DNA from: Massilia niastensis DSM 21313
GTDB taxonomy: Bacteria; Pseudomonadota; Gammaproteobacteria; Burkholderiales; Burkholderiaceae_D
NCBI RefSeq assembly: GCF_000382345.1
Contig: NZ_KB908094.1
Span: 45,747-109,746 of the forward strand
Reading direction: 5' to 3'
DNA length: 64,000 nucleotides
The notes below the pieces were generated by a model, which was given only the letters and a program-made list of their open reading frames with translations, ran no database searches and was not told where the DNA came from. This document shows positions 9,123 through 17,888 of the stretch, piece by piece. The translations under genes and the position numbers were made by a program. How positions within the stretch are numbered: the first letter of the stretch is position 1; every line of letters starts with the position of its first letter.

Positions 9123-9485
9123 TCAGGCTCCCTGAATGATGAGGGCGCGGCCCACGCGCGCTTCGATCTTGCCGTACTTCCAGAGGCGGAATTCGCCGAC
9201 CTTCACGGTGCGGAACAGGTTGCAGGCCGCGACCACGGTGTCCAGGTCGACCACGTCGGCCATGATGTAGACCGTCCACGGCGCCGTCGCGGAACTGCCG
9301 ACCATGGTGCGGTCGTCGTCCATGGTGCCGAGGATGGTCACGCCCGGCATGGTGTTCATGGCGCTCATCATCTCGCCGTAGCCTTTCCACACGGCGCCGA
9401 TCTCCGCCTCCGGCAGGTCGAAGAAATTCTGGGTGACGCCGATGCAGAACAGGACGCGCAGCGGATCTTTTTGGGTGTCGGACAT
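9123..9485 (-). CDS. iacB: IacB-like small protein of the IAA operon
   Basis: A 120-residue protein with a ferredoxin-like (dimeric alpha-beta barrel) look: LRVLFCIGVTQNFF at the start, then GYGEMMSAMNTMPGVTILGTMDDDRTMVG and VGEFRLWKYGKIEARVGRALI. The open frame runs further upstream, but MSDTQKDP at 9485 is a clean start 35 bp after iacA. IacB is a conserved protein of iac clusters with no firmly established biochemical role. The assignment rests on its position between iacA and iacE and its size. Confidence 0.8.
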   Translation of the reverse strand: MSDTQKDPLRVLFCIGVTQNFFDLPEAEIGAVWKGYGEMMSAMNTMPGVTILGTMDDDRTMVGSSATAPWTVYIMADVVDLDTVVAACNLFRTVKVGEFRLWKYGKIEARVGRALIIQGA

Positions 9486-9520
9486 GAAGTCTCCAGTCAG
9501 GGATAAAGCGATAGGGTCAA

Positions 9521-10684
9521 TTACAGGAAGCCGGGCATCGGCGCGACACCCAGGGCGACGGCGCCGGCGCCGTCGTAGATGCCTTCGCCCAGGAAGGCGT
9601 GCTGGCGCACCACGGCGGCGTCGCGCAGGTAGCGCTGCAGCGGGTGGCTGGCATAGATGGCGGTGGTGCCGGCCAGGCCGAACATCTGCTGCACCACCCA
9701 GTCGCCGGCGCGGGCCGCCTCGACCGCGGCGAGGCGCAGCGTCGCGACCTGCTCGGGCGTGACCGGATCGCCGGCCAGGATCCCGTCCCACACTTCGCCG
9801 GTGATGTCGTAGAAGAAGCCGCGCGCCGCGCGCAGCCGGGCCTCGGCCTTGGCCACTTCGATCCGCACATAGGACCGGTCCGCCAGCCTGGGGGCGCCGG
9901 TGATCGCGACGCGGCCGCCCGCCATGTGGGTGATCTCGTCGATGGCGGCGCGGGCGATGCCGAGGTTGACGACCGCCAGCACCTGGGCCGCGTAGGCGAT
10001 GGTCGGATAGCGGTACAGCGGCTCGTCGATGGTCGGTTCGCCGCCGCGGATGAAGGTCCAGTCGTCGTCGACGAACTGCGAACTCACCTTCAGGTCATGG
10101 CTGCCGGTACCGCACAGGCCCATCACATCCCAGTTGTCGACGATCTCGACCTTGCTGGGTTGCAGCACCGCAGTGCGCGGCTTGCCGCCTGGCTGGCCCG
10201 GGCTACCGGTGCCGATACCGACGCCGAGCAGGTCGGCGCCCTTGCAGCCGCTGGCGAACTTCCAGGTGCCGTTCACCATCCAGCCGCCGTCGACCTGGGT
10301 CGCCGGCTGGATCGGGAACAGTCCGCCGGCAAACACCAGATCCGGGCTGGCGCGGTACATTTCCGCCTGGGTGGCCTTGGGCAGCGCCGCCAGATAGACC
10401 GAGGCCGAGCCGAAGCTGGCGACCCAGCCGACCGAACCGTCGGCCTGCGAAATGCGCTCGACCAGCGCCAGGAAGTCGCCCGGACTCATGCCGCTGCCGC
10501 CGAAACAGACCGGGGTCGCCGCGGAATACACGCCCTGGCGCTTGAGGCGCTCGATGACATCGCGCGGCACGTGGCGCAGGTGGGTGAATTCGGTACGGCG
10601 GGCGCGGATATCCGCGAGCAGTCGGTCCAGGGTTTCGGTCTGGCCGGCCACGCTGGGGGCAGCTTCGGCTTGGAAATCGAGCAT
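9521..10684 (-). CDS. iacA: IAA hydroxylase, acyl-CoA-dehydrogenase-like flavin monooxygenase
   Basis: A 387-residue protein of the acyl-CoA dehydrogenase/group D flavin monooxygenase fold: an N-terminal helical domain (RLKRQGVYSAATPVCFGGSG), a middle beta domain (FASGCKGADLLGVG) and a C-terminal helical domain. IacA oxygenates the indole ring of IAA as the first step and needs reduced flavin, supplied by IacG. An open frame extends to 10756, but MLDFQAEA at 10684 has GGAGACA upstream. It is the first gene of the leftward transcript and divergent from the sensor kinase gene; the 200-bp gap carries the shared motif described at 10764-10826. Confidence 0.92.
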   Translation of the reverse strand: MLDFQAEAAPSVAGQTETLDRLLADIRARRTEFTHLRHVPRDVIERLKRQGVYSAATPVCFGGSGMSPGDFLALVERISQADGSVGWVASFGSASVYLAALPKATQAEMYRASPDLVFAGGLFPIQPATQVDGGWMVNGTWKFASGCKGADLLGVGIGTGSPGQPGGKPRTAVLQPSKVEIVDNWDVMGLCGTGSHDLKVSSQFVDDDWTFIRGGEPTIDEPLYRYPTIAYAAQVLAVVNLGIARAAIDEITHMAGGRVAITGAPRLADRSYVRIEVAKAEARLRAARGFFYDITGEVWDGILAGDPVTPEQVATLRLAAVEAARAGDWVVQQMFGLAGTTAIYASHPLQRYLRDAAVVRQHAFLGEGIYDGAGAVALGVAPMPGFL

Positions 10685-10763
10685 GTTTGTCTCCGTTGGT
10701 AGGGGTGCCGGAAGGCGCACCGGATAAGCGTGGAACCAGTGTAGGGACGGTGACAAACCGCTT

Positions 10764-10826
10764 CAATTCGGAGTATTCGGGTCCTCCATAGGTGGCAGCA
10801 CGGCGGCGGCTAAAGAAATTACGTAG
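10764..10826 (+). promoter_or_regulatory. candidate response-regulator site between iacA and the sensor kinase
   Basis: GGCTAAAGAAATTACGTAG at 10808-10826 matches 18 of 19 bases with 18526-18544 upstream of the response regulator. It ends 58 bp before the kinase start. An upstream CAATTCGG (10764-10771) also has a counterpart in the other promoter (18504-18511). The paired occurrence in the two divergent promoters of one pathway points to a shared regulator site; which regulator binds is inferred. Confidence 0.65.
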
Positions 10827-10884
10827 CCGGCGCATCCACGCGTCTCCGTATAATCGGAAGCGGGATTCAAGACCAGGGGCGATC

Positions 10885-12393
10885 ATGGCGCAGTTCGAAC
10901 TGACTGATTTCAAGCGGATGGTAGAGGCAATGTCATCCTGCATCATCGTGCATGATGCCGACAGCAAGGCGATCCTGTGGGCCAACCCGGCGGCCTGCAC
11001 GGTGCTCGGCTTCACGCTCGACGAACTGCTGCCTTTGAAAGCGCCTGACATGAGCAGCCGCGCCGACCAGTACCGCCGCGAGATCGGCCTGCGCTGGCTG
11101 CAGGGCGCGGTCGAACGCGGCATCAACGTCATCGAGTGGTGCTACCGCGCCAAGAACGGCGAAGAAATCATGTCCGAAGCGACCGCCACCCTGGTCCGGC
11201 TGGCGCGCCAGGACGTCGTCATGGTGCAGTTTCGCGATATCGCACGCGAGGAACGGGACAGGCGCGAAATGAAGCGCCTGGAGCGCCGCCTCAAGGAGTT
11301 CATGCAGGACTCCGATGAAGGCGTGGCGGTGCTGGGTCCGGGCGGCTGCTTCGAATACCTGAGCGCCACCGGACGCAAGCTGCTGATGCTGGATGCCGCC
11401 CCCGGCGCGGCCCTGCCCTGCCTTCCCGTGCTGTGCACCCCGGACACGGCGCGCGAACTCGAACATATCCAGGCGCTGGCATTGCCGGACAGCCTGCCTC
11501 TCTCTCTCGTCTTCGAAGCCAGCCTGGCGCATGGGATCCGGCGCTGGTTCCAGGCCAGCTGCCGCCATATCGACATCGAGAACGACCTGAAGGGGCAGCT
11601 GCTGCACTTCCGCGACATCACCGGCCAGGTCGAGGCCGAGCAGGCGCGCCGCGACCAGCAAGCCGCCCTCGAGTACCTGGCGCGCCACAATGCGATGGGT
11701 GAAATGGCGGCGGCGATCGCGCACGAACTGAGCCAGCCGCTGGCGGCGATCCGCAATTACCTCGAGGGGGCGACCCTGCTCCTGCGCAGCCCGGATGCGG
11801 CGCGCGAGGGCGTCATCGTCGGCCTGAATGGCGCATCGCGCCAGGTCGAGCATGCCAGCGCGATCATCAAGAGCGTGCGCGATTATGTCGTCAAGCTCGA
11901 GCAAAGCGAGGCGCCGGCCGATCTCAACGCGATCCTCGCCGACACCCGCTATTTCATCGAGCTCAAGGCGGGAGATGCCGGCGTCAAGCTCGATTTCTCA
12001 TTCGCGCCTGATGCGCTGGTGGTCAACTGCGAGAAGGTATTGATCGGGCAGGTCATCCTGAACCTGGCTTTCAATGCGATCGAGGAGATGCAGCGCTTCC
12101 CGGCAGAGCGGCGGCTGGTGCGGATCCACAGCGAACGGCGCGACGGGCGGGCGCTGCTGTCGGTGCAGGACCAGGGCAGCGGCATCGACGCCTCCCTCCA
12201 TGAACGGCTGTTCGACGGCTTCTTCACCTCCAAGGTCAGCGGCAATGGCATCGGGCTGGCGCTGTGCAAGAACATCATCGGGAGACATCACGGCGACATC
12301 TGGGCCGAACCCGTCGCCGCGGGCGGCGCACTGTTCCGTTTTTCCTTGCCGCTGCTTCCTGGTACGTCGCCTGCTCAGGAATTGCGCCCGTAG
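10885..12393 (+). CDS. PAS-domain sensor histidine kinase of the iac cluster
   Basis: A 502-residue soluble kinase with no evident membrane segment. PAS domain 1 spans about residues 8-125 (MSSCIIVHDADSKAILWANP), and a second PAS-like domain about 140-255. The dimerisation/phosphotransfer segment holds the H-box MGEMAAAIAHELSQPLAAIRN near residue 270. The ATPase domain has the N-box LNLAFNAIEEM, DQGSGID and a G2 box GNGIGLAL. The layout resembles FixL/TodS-type cytosolic sensors. The start at 10885 is chosen because it begins the PAS domain and follows AGGGGCG. The probable partner is the response regulator at 18600. It overlaps the LysR gene tail-to-tail by 19 bp. Confidence 0.88.
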   Translation: MAQFELTDFKRMVEAMSSCIIVHDADSKAILWANPAACTVLGFTLDELLPLKAPDMSSRADQYRREIGLRWLQGAVERGINVIEWCYRAKNGEEIMSEATATLVRLARQDVVMVQFRDIAREERDRREMKRLERRLKEFMQDSDEGVAVLGPGGCFEYLSATGRKLLMLDAAPGAALPCLPVLCTPDTARELEHIQALALPDSLPLSLVFEASLAHGIRRWFQASCRHIDIENDLKGQLLHFRDITGQVEAEQARRDQQAALEYLARHNAMGEMAAAIAHELSQPLAAIRNYLEGATLLLRSPDAAREGVIVGLNGASRQVEHASAIIKSVRDYVVKLEQSEAPADLNAILADTRYFIELKAGDAGVKLDFSFAPDALVVNCEKVLIGQVILNLAFNAIEEMQRFPAERRLVRIHSERRDGRALLSVQDQGSGIDASLHERLFDGFFTSKVSGNGIGLALCKNIIGRHHGDIWAEPVAAGGALFRFSLPLLPGTSPAQELRP

Positions 12394-13298
12394 CGCTGCA
12401 GCAGGTCGAGCACCAGCTGGCGCAGCCAGCGGCTGCCCTGGTCGTTCTCGAATTCCTCGTGCCAGTGCAAGGTGACGTCGACTGCAGGCAGGGACACTGG
12501 CAAGCCGTAGATGCGGAACTGCTCGCCGATATTGAACAGCTTGGCGATCCGCAGCGGCAGCGTCGCGGCCAGGTCCGACTGAAGCAGGATCAAGGGCAGC
12601 ACCGAGAAATGCGGGATCTCGAGCGCGACGCGGCGTCCGACACCCAGTTCCTGCAGCGCCAGCGCGAGCTGGCTGTGGCTGCTCTCGGCCGAGCGCACCT
12701 GCACATGCGACAGTGCCTGGTACTCTTCCAGCGACAGCGCCTTGTGGCGCGGCAGGCCGACCCGCTTGCGCGTCAGGCAGCAGTACGACTCGCTGAACAG
12801 CAGCGCGTGGCGGGTCGTCTCCTTCAGGGCCGGCAGATTACCGATCGCGAAGTCGAGATGCCCGGTGCGCAGGGAGTCGACGATCTGGTCCTGCGGCACC
12901 TGCACCACCTTCAGCTGCACGTTCGGCGCCAGCACCCGTAGCTGCTCGCAGATCGGCGGCAGGAACACCATCTCCGCCACGTCCGTCATCGACACCCGGA
13001 ACACCCGCTCGCTCACCGCCGGATCGAAGCCCCCCGCCAGGCGCAGCGCGTCCTGCACTGCCTGCAGCGCACGTCCGATCGGCTTTTCCAGCTCGAGCGC
13101 CGTCGGCGTCGGCTGCATGCCGTCGCGGGTGCGCACGAACAGCGGGTCGCCGAACAGCTCGCGCAAGCGGTTGACCGCGTGGCTGACGGCCGGCTGCGAC
13201 AGGTGCAGGCGGTTGCCCGCCAGCGTCAGGCTGCGCTCTTCCGAGACCGCCTGGAATACCCGTAGCAGGTTCAGGTCCATGTTGTGAAAGGTCGTCAT
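12375..13298 (-). CDS. LysR-type regulator of the iac cluster
   Basis: A 307-residue LTTR. The N-terminal winged helix (MDLNLLRVFQAVSEERSLTLAGNRLHLSQPAVSHAVNRLRELF, split here by description) carries the typical SQPAVSHA recognition helix. It is followed by a linker and an effector domain starting near residue 95 (RVFRVSMTDVAEMVFLP), the form seen in NahR/LinR-type regulators of aromatic catabolism. It is divergent from iacI, and an ATTC-N7-GAAT palindrome lies in the shared promoter. A LysR regulator together with a two-component system is known for iac clusters of Paraburkholderia, so control of the rightward iac arm is likely. Confidence 0.88.
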   Translation of the reverse strand: MTTFHNMDLNLLRVFQAVSEERSLTLAGNRLHLSQPAVSHAVNRLRELFGDPLFVRTRDGMQPTPTALELEKPIGRALQAVQDALRLAGGFDPAVSERVFRVSMTDVAEMVFLPPICEQLRVLAPNVQLKVVQVPQDQIVDSLRTGHLDFAIGNLPALKETTRHALLFSESYCCLTRKRVGLPRHKALSLEEYQALSHVQVRSAESSHSQLALALQELGVGRRVALEIPHFSVLPLILLQSDLAATLPLRIAKLFNIGEQFRIYGLPVSLPAVDVTLHWHEEFENDQGSRWLRQLVLDLLQRYGRNS

Positions 13299-13318
13299 GG
13301 CCTACCAAAATTCGTTTG

Positions 13319-13333
13319 ATTCATGTGTGGAAT
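13319..13333. promoter_or_regulatory. LysR-box-like palindrome in the LysR/iacI promoter
   Basis: ATTC (13319-13322), seven bases, then GAAT (13330-13333): a T-N11-A type inverted repeat of the NahR-like kind, 21 bp from the LysR start codon and 84 bp from iacI. It is the clearest dyad in the 118-bp divergent gap. The 19-bp motif found in the other two iac promoters is absent here. Confidence 0.5.
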
Positions 13334-13416
13334 ATGTCACATCAATTTGATTTATGCAACGGCCATTCCTAGAATCGGTTCCAGGCATCTGCCATTCACA
13401 TCATGGATCGACACAC

Positions 13417-13941
13417 ATGACCTCTCCCGATTCCAGCGCGCTTCATGCCCTCGGCCTGCGCCTTCAGCGCCTCGAGGCGGCACAAGCCTCACGCAATACG
13501 CTGGCGCGCTACATGCACCTGTGCGACCAGCCCTGTGGCGACCGCAGCGCTCCCCGGCTGGCCGACCTGTTCACCGGGGACGCCATCTGGGAAGGCGTCG
13601 GCCCCCTGTATGCCGGCAAGTTCGGCCGTCACCAGGGACCAGCCGCCATCGCGGCCTTCGTCGGCAGCTACCTGGCGCCGTCTCCCCACTTCAAGCGCAA
13701 CCTGCATTTCCTCACTTCGGAGCGGCTGAGCGTGACGGAGGACTGTGGCGGCGCGCACGGCCAATGGCTGATGCTGCAGCTCTCCACGTATGGCGGGGGC
13801 GGCGCGGAAGCCATCACGGCGCGCCTCGATGTCGACTTCCGCGCGACGCCGGACGGCCGCTGGCTGATCGCGCACTTCCGCACCGAACGCCTGGAATGCG
13901 TCCCCTGGAACGACAACGGCATCCTCGGGGAAGCGGCATGA
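13417..13941 (+). CDS. iacI: SnoaL/NTF2-like protein of the IAA pathway
   Basis: A 174-residue protein of the SnoaL-like (NTF2-fold) type: HALGLRLQRLEAAQASRNTLARYMHLCD, then LADLFTGDAIWEGVGPLYAGKFG and a C-terminal sheet (WLIAHFRTERLECVPW). The open frame also includes an ATG at 13354, but MTSPDSS at 13417 is the shorter, more family-like start; neither has a strong ribosome site. IacI is a conserved iac protein without a settled reaction. The first gene of the rightward arm, it overlaps iacH by 4 bp. Confidence 0.8.
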   Translation: MTSPDSSALHALGLRLQRLEAAQASRNTLARYMHLCDQPCGDRSAPRLADLFTGDAIWEGVGPLYAGKFGRHQGPAAIAAFVGSYLAPSPHFKRNLHFLTSERLSVTEDCGGAHGQWLMLQLSTYGGGGAEAITARLDVDFRATPDGRWLIAHFRTERLECVPWNDNGILGEAA

Positions 13942-15089
13942 ACGCGTTCGCTCAACGCTTCTCCGTGGGCAGCCAGGCAGGGCCCACGATTGCGATCAAG
14001 GATTGCATCGACGTCGCCGGCTGGCCGACCCGCGCCGGCAGCGCCGCACTGGCCGATGCGCCGGCGGCGGAGCGCGACGCCGCGGTCGTCCGCTCCCTGC
14101 TCGACGCCGGCTGGCATATCGTCGGCAAGACCAACATGCACGAGCTGGCCTATGGAATGACCGGCATTAACCGCTGGAGCGGCACGCCGTGCAACCCGCA
14201 GGATCCGGCCCTGATCCCGGGCGGCTCGTCGAGCGGTTCGGCGGTCGCAGTCGGCAACGGCGAGGTGGAGGCGGCCCTCGGCAGCGATACCGGCGGCTCG
14301 ATCCGCCTTCCCGCCGCCTGCTGCGGCGTGATTGGCCTGAAGCCCGGCTTCGGCCGGGTCGATCGGCGCGGCGCCATGCCGCGCGACAGCAGTCTCGATT
14401 GCATCGGTCCGTTCGCACGCGGGATGGAGGTGCTGAACCGTGTGATGGAAGCGATTGCCCTGAACTTCGATTCCCGGGCCGCCGCCCAGCCGCTGGCCCG
14501 GGCCAGGCTTGGCGTGGTGGCGACCGGCAGTGACGCCGCGGTCGAAGCGGCCGTGGCGGCAGCCCTGCAGGCCAGTGGCTGGCAGCTGGAGACGCGCGCC
14601 CTGCCCGGGCTACGGTCCGCTTTCGAGGCCGGTCTCGCCGTGATCGATCAGGAGACCTGGAACGCTTTCGGCCATCTGGCGGCTGGCGGCCGGGTCGGCA
14701 TCGATGTGGCGCGCCGCCTGGCAGCGGCCAGCGCCGCAAGGGAGGACGCCAGGCAGGCGGCAGAGTGCGTCCGTCTCGCATTCATCGACCAGGTAGACCG
14801 GGCGCTCGCGGACGTGGACGCCCTTGTGCTGCCGACCCTGCCGTCGCTGCCGCCCACCCTGGCCGAGGCCGAGGCCGGCCACGCCATCATCGGCCTCAGC
14901 GCCCTGGTGCGTCCTTTCAATCTCAGCGGCCATCCGGCCCTGAGCTTCCCGGTTCCCGTACCTGCCTCCCACCGGGGGAACGGCGCCTTGAAGGCCGGAC
15001 TGCAGCTGGTCGGCCGCAAAGGCGAAGACGAGCGCCTGTGCGCACTGGCGCTCCATCTGGAACGGACGCTGCGCCGTCTGCACTACTAA
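13938..15089 (+). CDS. iacH: amidase-signature protein of the IAA pathway
   Basis: A 383-residue amidase-signature enzyme. The Ser-cis-Ser-Lys triad is visible: Lys in IAIKDCIDVAG, the Gly/Ser-rich core GGSSSGSAVAVG, and the nucleophile region SDTGGSIRLPAACCG. In iac clusters IacH is the amidase homologue, proposed to act after ring oxidation. The real start is the ATG at 13938, overlapping the iacI stop (ATGA); the frame is open much further upstream, but that part is a shadow of iacI. Slightly shorter than many GatA-type amidases (about 450). Followed by iacC after 23 bp. Confidence 0.88.
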   Translation: MNAFAQRFSVGSQAGPTIAIKDCIDVAGWPTRAGSAALADAPAAERDAAVVRSLLDAGWHIVGKTNMHELAYGMTGINRWSGTPCNPQDPALIPGGSSSGSAVAVGNGEVEAALGSDTGGSIRLPAACCGVIGLKPGFGRVDRRGAMPRDSSLDCIGPFARGMEVLNRVMEAIALNFDSRAAAQPLARARLGVVATGSDAAVEAAVAAALQASGWQLETRALPGLRSAFEAGLAVIDQETWNAFGHLAAGGRVGIDVARRLAAASAAREDARQAAECVRLAFIDQVDRALADVDALVLPTLPSLPPTLAEAEAGHAIIGLSALVRPFNLSGHPALSFPVPVPASHRGNGALKAGLQLVGRKGEDERLCALALHLERTLRRLHY

Positions 15090-15112
15090 CCATTTCAACA
15101 CTGGAGCATCCC

Positions 15113-16399
15113 ATGAACGCCCCTTTACGCTTCCATCCGCGCACGGCGGATTCCTCGTACGCCGACCTGGTGCAGGACGGCGCGGTCGACCCCGCGCTGT
15201 ATAACGATCCGCAGATCTTCGAGGTCGAGATGGACCGGATCTTCGCCAGGACCTGGGTCTGGGTCGCCCACGTGAGCGAACTGCCCAGGCCGGGCGACTT
15301 CCGCTCGACCTTCGTCGGCCGCAATCCGGTGATCGTCGTACGTGATCGCCAGGACAGGATCCATGTACTGGAAAACCGCTGCCGCCACCGCGGCGCCACG
15401 GTCTGCGAGAACACCAAGGGCAACACCACCGGCTTCACCTGCCCCTACCACAGCTGGTCGTACGGCCTGGACGGCAAGCTGCGCGGCCTGCCCTACCCGG
15501 ACGGCTACGAGGACGTGATCGAAAAATCCGACCTGCCTCTCAAGAGCCTGAAGGTGGGCGTGTATGGCGGCATGATCTTCGCCAGCTATGACCAGGACAT
15601 CGAACCGCTCGAGGACTTCCTCGGCAATGCGCGCCACTGGATCGACCTGTTCATGAAACAGGGCGCCGGCTTCCCGATCAAGACCCAGGGCGAGCACAAG
15701 TTCAGCTTCAAGGGCAACTGGAAGATCCAGCTGGAGAACACCACCGACGGCTACCACTTCCCGGTCGTGCACAAGACCTTCCTGCAGTCGGTCGACGAAG
15801 AGACCTCGGAAATGCTGTCCTTCATGACCGACGAGGAATCGATCACCCGCTCGCTCGGCAACGGCCACAGCGTGATGGTGATGGTGCCGGAACACGTTGA
15901 CCTCGACGTCGACGACGGCAGCGAGCAGCTGCAGGAGCGCTTCCAGCACGTGATCGAGGCGCTGTCGAAGGATTACCCGCCGGAGCAGGTGCGCCGCATC
16001 GTGCGCTCGCTGCATGGCGCCGGCTTCAACCTGAACCTGTTCCCCAATGTCGCGATGTCGATGTCCTTCTTCCGCGTGCTGCGCCCGGTGTCGGTGGACG
16101 AGACCGAGATCCGCCACGTGGCCCTCGGGATGGACGGCGGACCGGAGATCGCCAACCGCGAGCGCCTGCGCATCCATGAACACTTCCAGGGTCCGTTCGG
16201 CTTCGGCAGTCCGGACGACGCCGAGGCCTGGGAACGGGTCCAGGCCGGCTCCCGCGCGGGACGGGACGTACCGATCCTGGTGAACCGCGGCCTGAATCGC
16301 GAGTGGCAAGACCAGAATGGCGACAAGGTGTCGCATTCGACCGACGAAACCGGCATGCGTGAAGCTTATGCCATGTGGAAAAGGATGATGAGCAAATGA
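15113..16399 (+). CDS. iacC: Rieske dioxygenase large (alpha) subunit of the IAA pathway
   Basis: A 428-residue ring-hydroxylating oxygenase alpha subunit. The Rieske [2Fe-2S] site reads C-x-H near residue 90 and C-x2-H 17 residues later (GFTCPYHSWSYG). The mononuclear iron site is in ENTTDGYHFPVVHKTF near residue 205, with the bridging Asp, and a third ligand lies further on. It forms the terminal oxygenase with IacD, receives electrons from IacF, and acts in the conversion of the dioxindole intermediate to catechol. GGAGC precedes the ATG. It overlaps iacD by 4 bp (ATGA). Confidence 0.93.
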   Translation: MNAPLRFHPRTADSSYADLVQDGAVDPALYNDPQIFEVEMDRIFARTWVWVAHVSELPRPGDFRSTFVGRNPVIVVRDRQDRIHVLENRCRHRGATVCENTKGNTTGFTCPYHSWSYGLDGKLRGLPYPDGYEDVIEKSDLPLKSLKVGVYGGMIFASYDQDIEPLEDFLGNARHWIDLFMKQGAGFPIKTQGEHKFSFKGNWKIQLENTTDGYHFPVVHKTFLQSVDEETSEMLSFMTDEESITRSLGNGHSVMVMVPEHVDLDVDDGSEQLQERFQHVIEALSKDYPPEQVRRIVRSLHGAGFNLNLFPNVAMSMSFFRVLRPVSVDETEIRHVALGMDGGPEIANRERLRIHEHFQGPFGFGSPDDAEAWERVQAGSRAGRDVPILVNRGLNREWQDQNGDKVSHSTDETGMREAYAMWKRMMSK

Positions 16400-16899
16400 C
16401 TAACTTGAATATTCCGGCCGCCGACCTGACGACACCGCTCGGCCGCGCCATTGCGTTCATCTGGCAGGAAGCTGAACTGCTGGACCGCAAGGACTACGAC
16501 GCCTGGGGCGCCCTGTGGAGCGCAGACGGCTACTACGTGGTGCCGATCGATCCGGACACGACCGACTTCGCCAGCCAGCTGAACTACGCCTACGACGACG
16601 CCCGCATGCGCCAGTTGCGCATCGAGCGCTTCACATCGGGCTATTCGATGTCGGCGGCGGATGCCGCTGTCACGGTGCGCACCGTGTCGCGCTTCACCCT
16701 GACCCGCAGCGAAGGGGACGAGGTCGACGTGCAGTCGGCGCAGCTGCTGGCCGCCTACAAGCGTGGCGCGACGGCCCTGTTCGCCGGCAATCTCACCCAC
16801 CGCATTCGTTTCACGGCCGAAGGCCCGAAGCTGGTGCAAAAGGTGGTGCGCCTGGTGAATTCGCAAGATGCGCTGAACGCGCTCGGCTTCCTGCTGTAA
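16396..16899 (+). CDS. iacD: Rieske dioxygenase small (beta) subunit of the IAA pathway
   Basis: A 167-residue beta subunit with the SnoaL-like cone fold used by ring-hydroxylating dioxygenases: FIWQEAELLDRKDYDAWGALW at the N-terminus, then SADGYYVVPID, the DDARMRQLRIERF helix, and the C-terminal strand LVQKVVRLVNSQDAL. It carries no metal and serves as the structural partner of IacC. The start at 16396 overlaps the iacC stop (ATGA), preferred over an in-frame ATG at 16375 that lies inside iacC. Confidence 0.9.
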   Translation: MTNLNIPAADLTTPLGRAIAFIWQEAELLDRKDYDAWGALWSADGYYVVPIDPDTTDFASQLNYAYDDARMRQLRIERFTSGYSMSAADAAVTVRTVSRFTLTRSEGDEVDVQSAQLLAAYKRGATALFAGNLTHRIRFTAEGPKLVQKVVRLVNSQDALNALGFLL

Positions 16900-16904
16900 C
16901 GACC

Positions 16905-17855
16905 ATGAAGCTGACCGTCGACCGCATCACCCAGGAAGCCCCCGGCATCCTGGCCTTCCGCCTGGTGGATCCGAGCGGCGCAGCGCTGCCGTCCTATCCG
17001 CCCGGCGCCCACGTGGATGTCACCGCTCCCGGCGGCATCGTACGCCAATACTCGCTGTGCGGCGATCCAGCCGATCGCAGTGCCTACCTGATCGCCGTGA
17101 AGCTGGAAGCTGCTTCGCGCGGCGGCTCGCGCTCCCTGCACGCCGATGTCAGGGCGGGCAGCATCCTCGAGGTCGGGACGCCGCGCAACCTGTTCGCGCT
17201 GGAGCCGTCGGCCTCCGAGCACTTGCTGTTCGGCGCGGGTATCGGCATCACGCCGCTGCTCAGCATGGCGTATGCGCTGGCCGCGGACGGCTCGCGCTAC
17301 ACCCTGCACTACTTCGCACGCAGCGCCGCCGATTGTGCGTTCGCGGAATTGCTGGCGGGTGAGCCGTTCGCATCCAATGTGCGCTTCCATTACGCCGTGC
17401 AGCCGGACGGCCTCGATACGCGGCTGGACGAATGCCTGGCCGCCGGCAGCAACGCCGCCCACGTCTACACCTGTGGTCCGGCGCCGTTCATGGACAAGGT
17501 GGTGGCACGCGCTGCAATCAAGCGGCCGGCAGACGCGATTCACCTGGAGCATTTCAAGGCCGACCCGGTGGTGTCAGGCAGTGGGGAGCACGCGTTCGAA
17601 CTGAAGCTCGCCAGTTCGGGGCAGCTGCTGGCCGTCCCTCCCGGGACCAGCATTGTCGAGGTATTGGCCGAAGCAGGCATCCGGATCGACACCTCCTGCC
17701 GTGAAGGTATCTGCGGCACCTGCATCGTGCCGGTCCTGGATGGCGAGCCCGATCATCGGGATCACTGCCTGTCGAAAAAGGAGAAGGCGGCCAATGACCA
17801 GATCTGCGCCTGCGTGTCGCGTTCGCGCACGGCGCAGCTGGTGCTGGATCTTTGA
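16905..17855 (+). CDS. iacF: ferredoxin reductase of the IAA dioxygenase
   Basis: A 316-residue phthalate-dioxygenase-reductase-type protein. Order: flavin-binding domain (PPGAHVDVTAPGGIVRQYSL, RQYS near residue 50), NAD-binding domain (LLFGAGIGITPLLSMA near 110, YTCGPAPFMD near 190), and a C-terminal plant-type [2Fe-2S] domain with cysteines in DTSCREGICGTC and a later DHC. It passes NADH electrons to the Rieske centre of IacC. It starts 5 bp after iacD and is the last rightward iac gene before a hairpin; iacG lies in the opposite direction. Confidence 0.92.
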   Translation: MKLTVDRITQEAPGILAFRLVDPSGAALPSYPPGAHVDVTAPGGIVRQYSLCGDPADRSAYLIAVKLEAASRGGSRSLHADVRAGSILEVGTPRNLFALEPSASEHLLFGAGIGITPLLSMAYALAADGSRYTLHYFARSAADCAFAELLAGEPFASNVRFHYAVQPDGLDTRLDECLAAGSNAAHVYTCGPAPFMDKVVARAAIKRPADAIHLEHFKADPVVSGSGEHAFELKLASSGQLLAVPPGTSIVEVLAEAGIRIDTSCREGICGTCIVPVLDGEPDHRDHCLSKKEKAANDQICACVSRSRTAQLVLDL

Positions 17856-17860
17856 GGGAA

Positions 17861-17883
17861 GGTGGACGGAGAACCCGTCCACC
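17861..17883. terminator. hairpin between convergent iacF and iacG
   Basis: GGTGGACGG (17861-17869) pairs perfectly with CCGTCCACC (17875-17883) around a 5-base loop. It lies in the 33-bp gap between the two convergent stops and can serve both strands. No T-tract follows. Confidence 0.65.
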
Positions 17884-17888
17884 ATGGG

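Noticed and set aside
6981..9506. 841-codon plus-strand open frame
   Set aside because: It lies fully opposite catA, the tautomerase, iacE and iacB, has no family features and reflects high-GC codon use.
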